Shown: positions 1 through 9,899, numbered from the stretch's first letter. The stretch is DNA of 64,000 nt from Trichuris trichiura (GCA_037903355.1 JBAJFE010000014.1:7378001-7442000); one strand, 5' to 3'. Made by a program: numbers and translations. The notes: a model not told the origin generated them from the letters alone.

Positions 1-165
1 GTTGCTCTCCATTTAGTTTGATCAAATTTCGCTTGTAACGATTGAGTGCGTCCATATGCCGGTTGAAGCTATGAAATAATGTTGCTAGTTTTTCCTATGT
101 AGGAGGCGCTGCAACTACGCGTGATCTTATAAACGAGTCTTTGCTTCACGGGTTCAACCAGCGCT
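1..165 (-). pseudogene. Penelope-like element fragment, GIY-YIG region (minus)
   Basis: Read on the minus strand this encodes a degraded GIY-YIG endonuclease segment (SCSASYIGKTSN), aligning with the CGCDASYIGETGNT motif of the better PLE copy at 53913-54782. A frameshift follows, and the other frame continues with LFHSFNRHMDALNRY, the next conserved block. It is too short and broken to be active. It abuts a plus-strand PLE piece, giving a head-to-head pair. Confidence 0.6.
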
Positions 166-560
166 TAGATGGGATTAATCGTTTCAAGAATGCGCGAAAA
201 AAATTCAATAGCGCGGAAGTTTCACAGACGCAAGGGAGATCAATACCAGCCGACATACCCAGGACGCAAAGGGCGTGCTAGATCACCAAATAAAAACCTG
301 AGCAGACTGAAAAACGGAAGAAGAAACCGAATTACAAGAAAAAGGTGGCTGACACGATCGCAAGCTCAGCGTAATTCCACCCAATGTTTGTTCGACCACA
401 CACCGGAAGACCGTGTAGTGAAAGCCTGTTTTCCCTAAGAAAAGTCAAGGAGGCGTTCTAAATCCCCCATAACGAGTGGTTGAACAGAGACAAAGCTGTC
501 GAGGTCAGTGAAGCGTGGTCTACTACGATCAATCAGAGAAAGCGCGCTGGCTCCTTGACC
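140..560 (+). pseudogene. Penelope-like element C-terminal fragment (plus)
   Basis: Plus-strand remnant of the PLE region downstream of GIY-YIG. The start reads ESLLHGFNQRLD, matching NTLFHSFDQHMK of other copies. Near 440-530 another frame reads FSLRKVKEAF then NRDKAVEVSEAW, matching the conserved PLE tail (LRRIKEALY ... NRDNGVAVSEVW). Frameshifts separate the parts. The open frame at 169-438 is out of register with this tail and is not an independent gene. Confidence 0.6.
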
Positions 561-876
561 TGTTTTCTGCTTTATATAAAAGCATTACAGGTACTAACTT
601 ACCTGGGCCTTAATGTCAACCACTGAAGACGGAAACAGACAGTTTTTGAAAGATACGATATCCTTTTTGTAAATGTAACTTCTTGGTACGGGACCGTATA
701 GTTTCATGTCGAGTTTCTTCTACGGAAAGTTTGTCCCGTTGATAATATTTTTAATATTCTGGAGCTTTCGGGTCGAACGAGACCTGTCTTCAGCGGTGTT
801 AAAATAAAGCAATGAAGTAACAAAATTTTCACGGTATTAAAATGATGTAATGGGTGTTGCTCAGGGATGTTTTAAC

Positions 877-891
877 TAATTAAAGTCGAAT
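877..891. repeat. Target-site duplication, left copy
   Basis: Fifteen bases identical to 1931-1945, flanking the retrozyme-like insertion. The uninterrupted site appears, inverted, near 2815-2835. Confidence 0.8.
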
Positions 892-900
892 TAATTAATT

Positions 901-1325
901 AGAAAAAAAGAAAAAGGAAGAGGACAACGAGAGGGAAGAAGAATGAAGGATTAGTGGCGGGAAAGCATGTTTAAAATCTGTTTGCTTGTTTAAAACAAAA
1001 CGGGCAAACGTCGATTGAATGCTCGTTGGTTCTCATTTGTTCGCGTGCCGCCGTCGTGGGAGGTCGGTTGGAAGCTCGCTGCGCCGTCTGACTGACTAGG
1101 CGGGACCGAAACCTGACGGCTCAAGGTAGAGCTGACGGCGGTAGGCCTCTGCCAAAGTTGGTCGGATGGGGCGGCTTGCAACCATAAAGACCGACCCGAC
1201 TGGCGGCACAATTACGCTGATGACGGGCCACGGAGAGGCCCGAAAGCTCCGTTAAGTTTTTTAAAATAAAATAAACTTTTAGAAGAACGGGTTGCAAAAT
1301 TCCGCGAAAAATTTCAGAATAAAAA
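901..1325 (+). repeat. Family B direct repeat, copy 1
   Basis: The first repeat runs from a purine-rich start (aaaaaggaagaggacaacga) through a GC-rich middle (gtctgactgactaggcggga) and the hammerhead core to an A/T-rich end (aatttcagaata). It differs from copy 2 mainly by about 7 extra bases near 1145. The open frames on both strands here recur in the other dispersed copies only as shadows of this repeat. Confidence 0.8.
1217..1245 (+). ncRNA. Hammerhead ribozyme-like core
   Basis: CTGATGA is followed by a GGGCC...GGCCC hairpin and GAAA, the conserved order of a hammerhead core (stem II between the two conserved strands). One extra C lies between CTGATGA and the hairpin. Stem III and the cleavage site after GAAA are not obvious by eye, so activity is not claimed. 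Confidence 0.5.
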
Positions 1326-1339
1326 AATTTACAATACCC

Positions 1340-1545
1340 GTTACGAAGAAGAAAAAAGAAAAAAGAAAACAAAAAGAGGTGTTTCGCGGGCACCTAAAAG
1401 CGAAAGAAAAAAAGCGAGGAGAAAAAAGAAAAAAAGAAGAAAGAAGAAAAAGAGAAAAACGAGAAAAAGAAGAAGAAAAAAAAATAAAAAAACGAATAAA
1501 GAAAGAAGAAAATAAAGAAAAAAAAAAGAAAAAGGAAGAGGACAA
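1340..1545 (+). other. Homopurine tract (spacer of the family B element)
   Basis: About 200 bases, almost entirely A and G on the plus strand, interrupted mainly around 1378-1400 (tttcgcgggcacc). It yields Lys/Glu-rich and Phe/Ser-rich open frames on opposite strands, which are compositional artefacts. The same spacer, diverged, is at 34860-34960. Confidence 0.75.
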
Positions 1546-1930
1546 CGAGAGGGAAGAAGAATGAAGGATTAGTGGCGGGAAAGCATGTTTAAAATCTGTT
1601 TGCTTGTTTAAAACAAAACGGGCAAACGTCGATTGAATGCTCGTTGGTTCTCATTTGTTCGCGTGCCGCCGTCGTGGGAGGTCGGTTGGAAGCTCGCTGC
1701 GCCGTCTGACTGACTAGGCGGGACCGAAACCTGACGGCTCAAGGTAGAGCTGACGGCGGTAGGCAAAGTTGGTCGGATGGGGCGGCTTGCAACCATAAAG
1801 ACCGACCCGACTGGCGGCACAATTACGCTGATGACGGGCCACGGAGAGGCCCGAAAGCTCCGTTAAGTTTTTTAAAATAAAATAAACTTTTAGAAGAACG
1901 GGTTGCAAAATTCCGCGAAAAATTTCAGAA
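1519..1930 (+). repeat. Family B direct repeat, copy 2
   Basis: Near-identical second copy, ending precisely at the target-site duplication. Confidence 0.8.
1828..1856 (+). ncRNA. Hammerhead ribozyme-like core
   Basis: Same core as 1217-1245, in the second direct repeat, with CTGATGA, hairpin and GAAA fully conserved. Confidence 0.5.
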
Positions 1931-1945
1931 TAATTAAAGTCGAAT
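1931..1945. repeat. Target-site duplication, right copy
   Basis: Fifteen bases identical to 877-891, directly after the second direct repeat. Confidence 0.8.
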
Positions 1946-2094
1946 GTTTTAAAGTAGATTTCCTTGTGTCCTCATCTTCTGTCTGTCAGCTAGCCATTTT
2001 TCTTGTTGTGGTTATATGTTGTTCTTCAGAAATTTCATTTTAAGGTTCTCCATTTTTGTTGGTTTTCATCCGTAGTTCTTTGTTTTTTTTGTGT

Positions 2095-2349
2095 TTAGTC
2101 AAGTGAGCAGCATTTAGAGCGGGTGACAATGTTTGCCCATAGTTCATTTATTTCTGCTCCTTGATCTCTGTTGTACGTCTCATTGTGCCTGATGTATAGG
2201 GCTTCTTTGATTTTCCGTAAGCGTATATTGCTTTCGTAGCATAAAACTTTCGGATGGAGAGTCTGGTTGCAACGTGCGGCGTGCTCCACGACCGCAGAGG
2301 CCTGTATTGCTTTGTCCATGACGACATGGAAAAAAAATCGCGAACCCAA
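2095..2349 (-). pseudogene. PLE C-terminal fragment, left palindrome arm
   Basis: Encodes the PLE tail: a block like VVEHAARCNQTLHPK, then LRKIKEALYIRHNE, NRDQGAEINELW and a final KCCSLD. This conserved tail follows the GIY-YIG domain. It is the inverted twin of 2445-2669 and nearly identical to it, so the pair arose recently or is being homogenised. RT and endonuclease cores are absent. Confidence 0.75.
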
Positions 2350-2444
2350 AAACTACCATGGACAAAGCAATACAGGCCTCTGCGGTCCATGAAATGCTTT
2401 GTCCATGACGACATGGAAAAAAAATCGCGAACCCAAAAACTACC

Positions 2445-2669
2445 ATGGACAAAGCAATACAGGCCTCTGCGGTCGTGGAGCACGCCGCACGTTGCAACCA
2501 GACTCTCCACCCGAAGGTTTTATGCTACGAAAGCAATATACGCTTACGGAAAATCAAAGAAGCCCTATACATCAGGTACAATGAGACGTACAACAGAGAT
2601 CAAGGAGCAGAAATAAATGAACTATGGGCAAACATTGTCACCCGCTCTAAATGTTGCTCACTTGACTAA
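2445..2669 (+). pseudogene. PLE C-terminal fragment, right palindrome arm
   Basis: The same tail as 2095-2349 on the other strand, ending at the stop after KCCSLD. It is an open frame with no start of its own; upstream sequence is the palindrome centre. Confidence 0.75.
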
Positions 2670-2916
2670 ACACAAAGAAAACAAAGAACTACGGATGAAA
2701 ACCAACAAAAATGGAAAACCTTAAAATGAAATTTCTGAAGAACAACATATATCCACAACAAAAAAAATGGCTAGCTGACAGACAGAAGATGAGGACACAA
2801 GGAAATCTACTTTAAAACATTCGACTTCAAATAGTTAAAACATCCCCGCGCAACACCCATTACATCATTTTAACACCGTGAAAATTTTGTTACTTCATTG
2901 CTTTATTTTAACACCG

Positions 2917-2944
2917 CTGAAGACGGGTCTCGTTCGACCCGAAA
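2917..2944 (+). ncRNA. Hammerhead-like core, class C (CTGAAGA)
   Basis: CTGAAGA, a GGGTC...GACCC hairpin and GAAA in the PLE terminal repeat. The mirror copy is on the minus strand at about 765-797, and related copies are at 41482-41509 (+) and about 52447-52481 (-). Confidence 0.45.
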
Positions 2945-3020
2945 GCTCCAGAATATTAAAAATATTATCAACGGGACAAACTTTCCGTAAAAGAAACTCG
3001 ACATGAAACGATATCATTTT

Positions 3021-4015
3021 TGTTGCATACTAATGGGGATAAAATAATTTTTATTATATAATGGCGAAACCTTTCATTTCAAGATGTTCTGCTGAAGACC
3101 ACTGCTAGAATAGATGACAAAAATCCTCGTCAGGGTTCCATTAGTTGCTGAGCGAATCTTAATCTTCTAGTGATCTATTATTGGTCCTCTGCGTCTAAAC
3201 TTCTTATAATCAATAAAGAATAAATTCGCAGAGGATTTCTAATACAAGTACTCCCTAACATTTCTGGTTCCTCCATTCTATTAACATTTTAAGGACTGAA
3301 AGCTTAACATTCCATGTTGACAAACACTGAATTTCAGAAGTTCACATAGCATTAAATCAGTCAAGTCCCAGGAATGGGAAGCAGTCTGTTCAACCAGGAT
3401 CCTAGAATCATACACAGAGCTGGACGTTAATATTACTGCCTTTTACAGGCAGTGTACAGTTCCAGGAATACGTGAATTGCCTACCCGACTCGATAGGGCC
3501 AAGAAACGGCGTTCATAGTCCTTAGAATACATCGAGACCGCTCAGAGACACTTCACGGATGCTGCATGAAAAGTAGTGGCTATTCCAAGAGACCTTTGAG
3601 ACCAAAGGATATTGCATCGGCACACGTACACTTCGAGCTTAGAAAATAAGCGAAGACCTTACGTTGGACTGTACCACTTTGAAACAGGAAAACTCGCTTA
3701 AATTTCAATAGTATATAGACAAATCTTATCGGTCGTAAGAATTATTTTTCTTAACTTTGTTATCTCCATCGTTTATCACGGCAGTATATTGTTTAATTCA
3801 GTAGTCCATTTAATATGAGCATAAACCCCAATTTCACCTTTTAATCGTCGAGTATTCGATCAGACGTCGACGGTGAGAGCACGTTTGCTCCGCAAGTTTC
3901 ATACTTTCTAATAAACTTCTTTCTTATACTGCCAAAGGATAGTTCCCGCATACAAAGACGAAATTACATGCACCCCTATGAAGAAAATATGTATTTAAAT
4001 GTAAACGTCGATGAA
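3021..4015. other. No gene recognised
   Basis: AT-rich sequence without a convincing open frame, exon signal pair or transposon terminus on either strand. Confidence 0.5.
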
Positions 4016-4224
4016 GCAAACATTTTCAACATGCAGTTTTATATAGCAGTTTTTTGTCAGGTTTACAATGTTCATAGTGTATGGTCTTCTACGGCTTTTC
4101 CCGTTTATCTGTTGTGCTTGTATCTGTAAATTAGACGAAACAGCTGCTCTACCAACGGATGGATGAGCTGTTATTAAGAAAAATTGTACAGATGTCAATG
4201 CACTCAACTGTTTAATATCAGAGC

Positions 4225-4252
4225 TTTCGGAACGCTTTAGTTCCGTCGTCAG
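4225..4252 (-). ncRNA. Hammerhead-like core, class A (CTGACGA)
   Basis: Minus-strand CTGACGA, GGAAC...GTTCC hairpin and GAAA, the mirror of 4623-4650 in the left palindrome arm. Confidence 0.45.
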
Positions 4253-4439
4253 TGAGGTGGTGGAGGAGGTGTTATTTTCCAGACGGTTATATAGGCTCAC
4301 GTAACAGTAGGGATGGGGGGCGAGGTCAGCGCGGCAGTGAGCAATACTTGGTTTTACTAATCAATGGGTCCCAAGCCGAGCTAACCTATTGTCCTTTGTC
4401 ACGGTTGATGGTATGGTCATGGCTAATGTTAAGGAGGCT

Positions 4440-4550
4440 CTTTACATTAGCCATAACCATACCATCAACCGTGACGAAGGACAAGAGGTTACCTCGGCTT
4501 GGGACCCATTGATTAGTAAAACCAAGTATTGCTCACTGCCGCGCTGACCT
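4440..4550 (+). pseudogene. PLE C-terminal tail fragment
   Basis: Plus-strand reading INRDEGQEVTSAWDPLISKT then KYCSLPR and a stop, matching the PLE tail (NRDNGVAVSEVW ... CC). The mirror copy lies on the minus strand to the left. No upstream coding remains. Confidence 0.65.
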
Positions 4551-4622
4551 CGCCCCCCATTCCTATTGTTACGTGAGCCTATATAACACCGTTCGGAAAA
4601 TAACACCTCCTCCACCACCTCA

Positions 4623-4650
4623 CTGACGACGGAACTAAAGCGTTCCGAAA
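4623..4650 (+). ncRNA. Hammerhead-like core, class A (CTGACGA)
   Basis: CTGACGA, GGAAC...GTTCC hairpin and GAAA in the right arm, at the fixed position just downstream of the PLE stop codon. Confidence 0.45.
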
Positions 4651-4860
4651 GCTCTGATATTAAACAGTTGAGTGCATTGACATCTGTACAATTTTTCTTA
4701 ATAACGGCTCATCCATTCGTTGGTAGAGCAGCTGTTTCGTCTAATTTACAGGTACAAGCACAACAGATAAACGGGAAAAGCCGTAGAAGACCATACACTA
4801 TGAAATCCCATCCCGTTACGAAGCACCCAGTGTTCAAGGTTTACAATGTATATTTATTAA

Positions 4861-5640
4861 TAAGCGCAAATGTTGGAGATGAACAGGCAGCAATAATATT
4901 ACAACTGAATTTAAGTTCCTCTTACATAAGACGTCGAAGATTCGCTTCAGAACTAGGGAATTGCATGATTAAATGTTTCCGTAGCCGTGCGCAAGAGGGG
5001 TACGCAAAAAATTGCACTTCAGCTTAGTCAGCACGAGATGAAAGACTAAATAACGCAAGAACAGTAGTGACTCTGCTTCTGGGCTACATCTAACAACTTT
5101 CTTTACAATGCAGTTAGTTGCAAAATGCCGACTAAGTCGCTAGAGAGAGTTGACACTGCCAAGAAGAAGAAAACATATTAATTATATGAGCTTTAGTCCG
5201 TTGCGAAATAGCAACTATTCTCTATTTCATTCATTTACGTTTAAATTGCAAAAGATGTGCGGCGAGTCTACGATGTAGTAATTGATAATAAAGATCAGCG
5301 CCTGCCAGCTTCAAGTGATCCTCATTAGAAAATATTTTTTAATGACATTTTATCACTTGTGCTGTCTACTTGTCAATAGCCAACGCGAAATGGGATGACT
5401 TTACGGTAGAAAAATAGGTGGCGTTGCCGGCAATGAATGGCCACTGGAAAAAATTGGCCATACCGGCATTTATTATATGCACAAAATCACAACAGTTTAA
5501 AAGTAATATAACTAGCAATTCTGAGAAACCTTAATGCATAATCACCGGATAGTTTTGCCGATCTTTTCTTTCCCTGGGCTCCTCAATTGAAACAAACGTC
5601 CTATCAACGACAACCCCAAATACCAGGCTATGCAACAAGT
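4861..5640. other. No gene recognised
   Basis: AT-rich sequence with no supported coding region on either strand. Further 3' exons of the minus-strand COBL gene could lie here, but none was identified. Confidence 0.4.
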
Positions 5641-5725
5641 TTCGAAAGCTCTAACGTTAAGCCATAGTTCTGCCTTTTTTCTTATAACTGTTCATCCATT
5701 CGTTGGTAGGGAATTCGTTTGTTCC
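5640..5725 (+). repeat. PLE terminal-repeat fragment
   Basis: Contains tcgaaagctctaacgtta and gttcatccattcgttggtag, the words shared by class A PLE terminal repeats elsewhere in the window. Confidence 0.55.
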
Positions 5726-5985
5726 AATCAGAGCTCCAAAGAAAAAACAGGCAAAACCATGTGACCATTTACTCCGAACTCTGGAGGCCACCGCGCCGCT
5801 AAAGAAGCTCTCTACACTAAAAACCTATTAATCTGGACAAAGGAATAATTTAACTCAACTTGAATTGACCAGAGAAAAAGGGAGAACGTAGTGAATTTGC
5901 GTAACTGTTATAATACTTCTCGTTCCGACGCTAAAAGATTTGCCAATTTAAAATTCGCATAGTTTAACAAAATGCAAATTCGTAC

Positions 5986-6192
5986 CAACTGGAGGCGAAG
6001 GTGCCCTGTTTTTTTTCCTTTGAATAACTGAAGAACCAGTGACACTCTCTTTGTCTGTTTCTTTTGCAAAGCTAGCCGGTGAATTTACTTTGGCTTCATG
6101 ATCTTGTCTGATTTTCAACTCAGTGTTCCTTTGCACGTCTGATGCGTAAGGGCTGAATTCTGATCGTTCCTGCGCAAAGCATCTTCTGTGTT
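5986..6192 (-). CDS. COBL: Cordon-bleu homologue, exon 4 (KRAP-like motif)
   Basis: Phase-1 acceptor tctaagag| and donor CCAGTTG|GTACG. The polar, low-complexity segment ends with RKKNRAPSPPV, resembling the KRAP motifs (basic-RAP-PP) that follow the Cobl domain and bind syndapins in vertebrates. The assembled product to this point is about 273 residues. The next exon is unclear: an acceptor at about 5943 would add a few residues and a stop, giving a short protein without the C-terminal WH2 actin-binding part. Longer versions with distant exons are not excluded. Confidence 0.65.
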
Positions 6193-6486
6193 CTCTTAGA
6201 GAAAATAATACGGCTGTATAAACGGTTGACAGAAACATGCGACTTTACCCAGGCAGCAGTTGCGCCTGAAGTTTAAGCGAGTCAGAGTTGTCTCTACCCT
6301 GAGTAGGTCGCTGAAATATGCAACTTATAATACGCAGAGAAAACAGTTAAAGCAGATTAGAAACTGACCAGCGGTGCTCTTTTCTTGATTCCTTTGTTAA
6401 ATGGGATGTTAGATGAACGAGATTTTAAAGCTGACAAGGCTGAAACTAAAAAAATATGTCGCAGGTAGCTTACATGGGTCAGTTAC

Positions 6487-6715
6487 CATCTGTTCGCATG
6501 ATTTTGAAGCGCTTCAAGGATAGGTCAGCCAACAGTTGGACACCGTTGAAAGGTTCGAACGGTTCTTCTTTCGGACAGAGACAATAATCGCGGACAGGAA
6601 ACAATCTGGCGTTAATGCAAACTGCCTCTAAAAGACCGGCTACGGTGCAACCATGATGAGCACGCAGAGCGACGCTTGGATGGCTCGGTAGATCAACAAC
6701 AACGCAAAGGTCATT
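6487..6715 (-). CDS. COBL: Cordon-bleu homologue, exon 3 (second half of Cobl domain)
   Basis: Acceptor ctttctag|, donor GATG|GTAACT. Residues about 129-204 start NDLCVVVDL, followed by a V-L-R strand, a helix VAGLLEAVCINARL and the closing LLADLSLKRFKIM, matching the second half of the Cobl ubiquitin-like fold. The frame is short and was recognised from splice sites and homology rather than length. It begins in phase 0 (after exon 2) and ends in phase 1 (before exon 4). The intron to exon 4 is 294 nt. Confidence 0.75.
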
Positions 6716-7365
6716 CTAGAAAGTTCAAACGGAACTGAAATAATGACTTGCACGTTCCATGGATGGAAAACGGATACGGTGACTGAGGTTGTCTAGGAGT
6801 CAATGGCGCGGAACTCAAGCGGTTATTAACTTTTCATTGTTTCTTACGGAACCAAATCATTTTCTGCAGTATGATAACGCCAAATACTAAAATTTTCCGG
6901 TAGGACAGATTTTTATAACAGAATACAGTAAACAAGAGACAAAGTACGCACTTTATGGACTAGCTTCACCTCACCTTCAATATCAACTGGAAACGGGCGG
7001 TGGCTCGTTTTAATACTACAAATGCAATCCCCTATCAACCTTCGCTTCTATTCTGTCAGTCTGACACTGAAGTTATCTACAGATTGGTCAGGCTAAACGA
7101 AAATGCAGCAACAGAAAATAAGTTTGCAAGTACTTAACATGAAATACCCTACAGTTTCGCCTGAAAATAAAAGAAAGAGCCGCATAGAAAGAGCTAATTA
7201 TTACTTAGGCCTATCAACTGCTAGCCAATGAATAGACGCGATTAGGGAAGCGCAGTCACCGCTCGTTGTCATGTACCAGTGATATGCAAGGTCACGAATT
7301 AACTATCAAAATGGGAATAACCCGAAAAAACGAAGTCTATTAGAGAAATAAACAACGCAACTTAC

Positions 7366-7591
7366 CGCTGCTAACTCGTTAATTTCTTTCGTGCTTCGCA
7401 AGTTCATTTTCTGGTCAACGTAGAACTTCGGAGCCAGCTTTATGAAGTCACACTTCATGGTCCCAATAGCGGTACAAGGTTTATATTGCAAGTAGCCAGG
7501 GTATCGTTCAGCTGGCACATTCAAAGTCATCTCGCCTGGATTGAAGTTGAATTCAATGCAAATGCGCACCAGCAAATCCATCATGGGAACC
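7366..7591 (-). CDS. COBL: Cordon-bleu homologue, exon 2 (first half of Cobl domain)
   Basis: Bounded by tttgcag| and |GTAAGT. It encodes residues about 54-128: the hallmark helix VPMMDLLVRICIEFNFNPG followed by a YKPCTAIGTM strand and a lysine-rich linker. Vertebrate Cobl has the same order (MMDLL, then a FKPNT-like segment, then VGTL). It starts with the single base that completes the codon from exon 1 and ends in phase 0, which fits the next exon. The intron to exon 3 is 650 nt. Confidence 0.8.
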
Positions 7592-7886
7592 CTGCAAAAC
7601 ATGCTTACCATAATAAGATTCCGTTGTTCTGAACGCCGCGCGATTCGGTCGCAGACAGTGTAAAGCTCCATGATCTTTCATTTGCACAACAATCCAACAC
7701 GATGAAAATGAAGTGTTCTTAGCGCTGTCGTAACTACTCTAACGCATTGGTTTCAAATCATGCAGCTAAATCACGACTGAATTTGAAAAGTCTTCACATC
7801 TTTCATATTTCCAGAGCCCGCACTATGTCAATACTGTATATCAATGCAAAGCTCTCTCGTAGAAGTTTGAAAGGATTCAAACTCAC

Positions 7887-8044
7887 TGTGGATCAACTAG
7901 CATGTGTTTGACAGTTTCATCGGGCAAGACAATTTGCAATGATTTTCTTGGTCCTGAAACAATGCTGGCCTTGTTGCAATTTGTATCCATGGCAGATTTA
8001 CTCTCAAAGTGAACTTTCCTTTGGTCAGTCGTGTGGCAAGGCAT
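7887..8044 (-). CDS. COBL: Cordon-bleu homologue, exon 1
   Basis: First recognised exon of a cordon-bleu (Cobl) homologue, an actin-regulating protein of the cell cortex in animals. It opens with ATG at 8044 and encodes about 52 residues; residues about 36-53 (LQIVLPDETVKHMLVDP) are the first strand of the Cobl ubiquitin-like domain. The exon ends CCACA|GTGAGT in phase 2, and the next exon supplies the missing base. The ATG is preceded by an in-frame stop and by tttaag, so an upstream exon with an acceptor there is possible. The intron to the next exon is 295 nt. Recognition rests on pattern similarity to the vertebrate Cobl domain, not on a search. Confidence 0.7.
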
Positions 8045-9520
8045 TGATTCTTAAAGGCAAACCGATCATTCGACAAACAATATGGCTGTTTACATCAAGC
8101 CAGTGGGACGAATTTCAAAGCAGCTGAGGGACAAAAGAAATGATACGAAAGGAAAAAAAATTGTACGAACACGTCGAACGTGTAACTCGCCATTTCGTTT
8201 AAAAATAAACCACATAAATAAATGTAAAGCAAACTGTGCCAAACTTATTCCACACGTTAACTCAACTGGAAATCTATACGATCGCCAATACTGGCCCTTA
8301 ACGTTGCTCGAAATGCAAATTAGATTTAGAGTACAATGCTAAAGCAAAAAACAGGAATTATGAAAGGGAAGTAACTTTGGAAATACGAATTTTTCAAATT
8401 TGCATTTCTCTACACGCTGTCCTGTTCATTGCCCGCATTTAAACTAAACAACAAAGGGTTATCCTTCAATTAAAGAAATAATCAGGTAAAACACTCGGCT
8501 CAATCTTATTGCAATGGCAGCATGAAAACTACAGTGTTGCCAAATGCAAATTACCGTTATCAGCACCGTACAGCGTCAATAACTCATTTGCTTAACGTAT
8601 TTACGACGGAGTTGGGCCGAAGCAAGCTTCATCGCTTAACCGAAAAAAAATCTCTACTCCATCTTGTAATTTCAACGAAAGGAACGAGCTTATCATTTAT
8701 CGTGGTCTGCAGATGCCCTGCACTTTAGCTGAAAGAATTAATTGTAATTGTGTGCTTGAAGATCACTTGCTTGATAACGACTTGGTATAGACAGCTTGAT
8801 TTGAACTACGAAACGTTTCTAGTCCATAATGAACATCGTTTATAATTAAAAAGACGTACGTTCTTTGATTAGGTACTGTTCAAAATCAACGTGACTACCA
8901 TATAGATACAGAATGGAACGGTTGTATGCTGTAAGAGTGCTGAACGCGAACCACAAAAATATAATCTCCTGTAAAGACTGTGTAAGTTTTCATTGTTTAT
9001 GCGGAGACAACTATAAATTCATATACAGCCGACACACAGTTGTTCATTTTTAGTGCTATTAAGTTTTATAAGTGACGAAGCTTTCGGGGAGCACCTCGCC
9101 CTGTCCTCGCACTGGGCGCTGAAAACAAAGAAAGCTGGATTCTGCGAGGTTTGTCGGTTAGCCACTCGTAAAAGGACAATAGGTTGTCTCTGCATAAGTA
9201 AAAAGAGTCAGTTGTGTCAACACTACCAGTAAATCATCATAGTCTAGGGCAGCCTTGAGTTCGACATGATACCAGTTTTGCGAAAGATAATGAGTTGCCA
9301 AGATTTGCCATGATGAGGCCTTCCATTGAAAGAACTTTTGCGATTTGGAACTAAAGCAGACAATCCACTTTTAAATTAAACCATCGCGGATCTATCACCG
9401 ATAAAAGTCGAAATGCAAAAAAGTATGTAAATTTCTTAAAGTATATTATTATATTTCCCAACTTCAACACATTTACATGAAGTCAGAAGAGCAATAAAAT
9501 GACGTTTGCAATAAAAAATT
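8045..9520. other. No gene recognised; weak PLE trace near 9055-9125
   Basis: The open frames at 7939-8342 and 8522-8728 show no recognisable domain, and the first overlaps COBL exon 1 on the other strand. At 9060-9125, gaagctttcggggagc and tgtcctcgcactgggcgctg look like a decayed minus-strand hammerhead/terminal-repeat relic. Confidence 0.4.
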
Positions 9521-9524
9521 ATTA

Positions 9525-9750
9525 CAACAGTTTCATGGTTGATCTTCGGTTCACGGATTTGGCCTGTTTGATGTGTCTGTAAGGAAACTTCAAAATGTCC
9601 TACCAGCGAATGGATGAGCAAATTGTTCTGTATTTTTCTCTACCAATTTGCTCATCCATTCGCTGGTAGGGCATTTTGAAATTTACTTACAGACACATGA
9701 AACAGGCCAAATACGTGAACCGAAGATCAACCATGAAAGTACCTAAGCCT
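9525..9750. repeat. Small palindrome of PLE terminal repeats
   Basis: Two inverted copies (about 9528-9632 and 9645-9748) of the terminal-repeat word set: gcaaattg / caatttgctcatccattcgc, a tacagacacat block, then the complement of aggccaaatacgtgaaccga. The spacer is about 12 bp. There is no coding content. Confidence 0.75.
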
Positions 9751-9899
9751 GTTAAAAGACACTCTGTCTCTCAAAATATTACAACAGTAGCAAAATCTAC
9801 TGTCATCTTGAATTGCTGGAACGCCTGGCGAACCCATGGACAGAACCGCAGTAACCCTTCCGCATCGTCCCCAGAAACGTCAAGAATTCCCCGTTAGGA

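Larger units (their letters stand above)
892..1930 (+). mobile_element. Retrozyme-like element: two direct repeats with hammerhead cores and a purine-rich spacer (family B)
   Basis: A 1,039-bp insertion made of two nearly identical repeats of about 415 bp, offset by 618 bp, separated by a homopurine-rich spacer. It is bounded by a perfect 15-bp duplication (taattaaagtcgaat at 877-891 and 1931-1945). The mirror arm of the surrounding palindrome lacks the insert, so the empty site is visible. It has no coding capacity. Each repeat holds CTGATGA, a GGGCC/GGCCC stem and GAAA. Retrozymes known from plants and animals are short non-autonomous elements with ribozyme-bearing direct repeats, and PLEs are proposed to mobilise the animal ones. 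A PLE pseudo-LTR pair that lost its coding region is the main alternative. Confidence 0.6.
690..3020. repeat. Large inverted repeat made of two head-to-head PLE 3' halves
   Basis: The stretch 690-890 is the reverse complement of about 2820-3015, and 1946-2370 is the reverse complement of about 2400-2815. Undoing the insertion at 892-1930 leaves one palindrome with arms of about 620 bp. Each arm holds a PLE C-terminal coding end and its terminal repeat, with truncated 5' ends meeting at the centre. Near 2310-2474 a unit of about 80 bp (beginning gctttgtccatgacgacatgg) is repeated directly, so the centre is slightly rearranged. Confidence 0.8.
4020..4860. repeat. Palindrome of two head-to-head PLE 3' ends (class A termini)
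   Basis: Left arm (about 4025-4430) and right arm (about 4440-4850) are reverse complements meeting at about 4435 with almost no spacer. Each arm holds the end of the PLE coding region, then a hammerhead-like core and the conserved terminal-repeat words (gctcatccattcgttggtag, gaagaccatacac). Confidence 0.8.

Noticed and set aside
169..438. Arg/Lys-rich 89-codon frame as a ribosomal-like protein
   Set aside because: It overlaps PLE tail sequence readable in another frame and shows no ribosomal-protein motif.
990..1211. Minus-strand frames in the family B repeats (also 1608-1820, 29914-30126, 34846-35184, 45143-45424)
   Set aside because: They recur only because the repeat recurs; frames shift between copies and no domain is present.
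1279..1564. Lys/Glu-rich (+) and Phe/Ser-rich (-) open frames
   Set aside because: They are translations of a homopurine tract on its two strands; no start context or conservation is needed to explain them.
6551..6562. tRNA B-box-like ggttcgaacggt
   Set aside because: No A box or cloverleaf around it, and it lies in the sequence of COBL exon 3 on the other strand.
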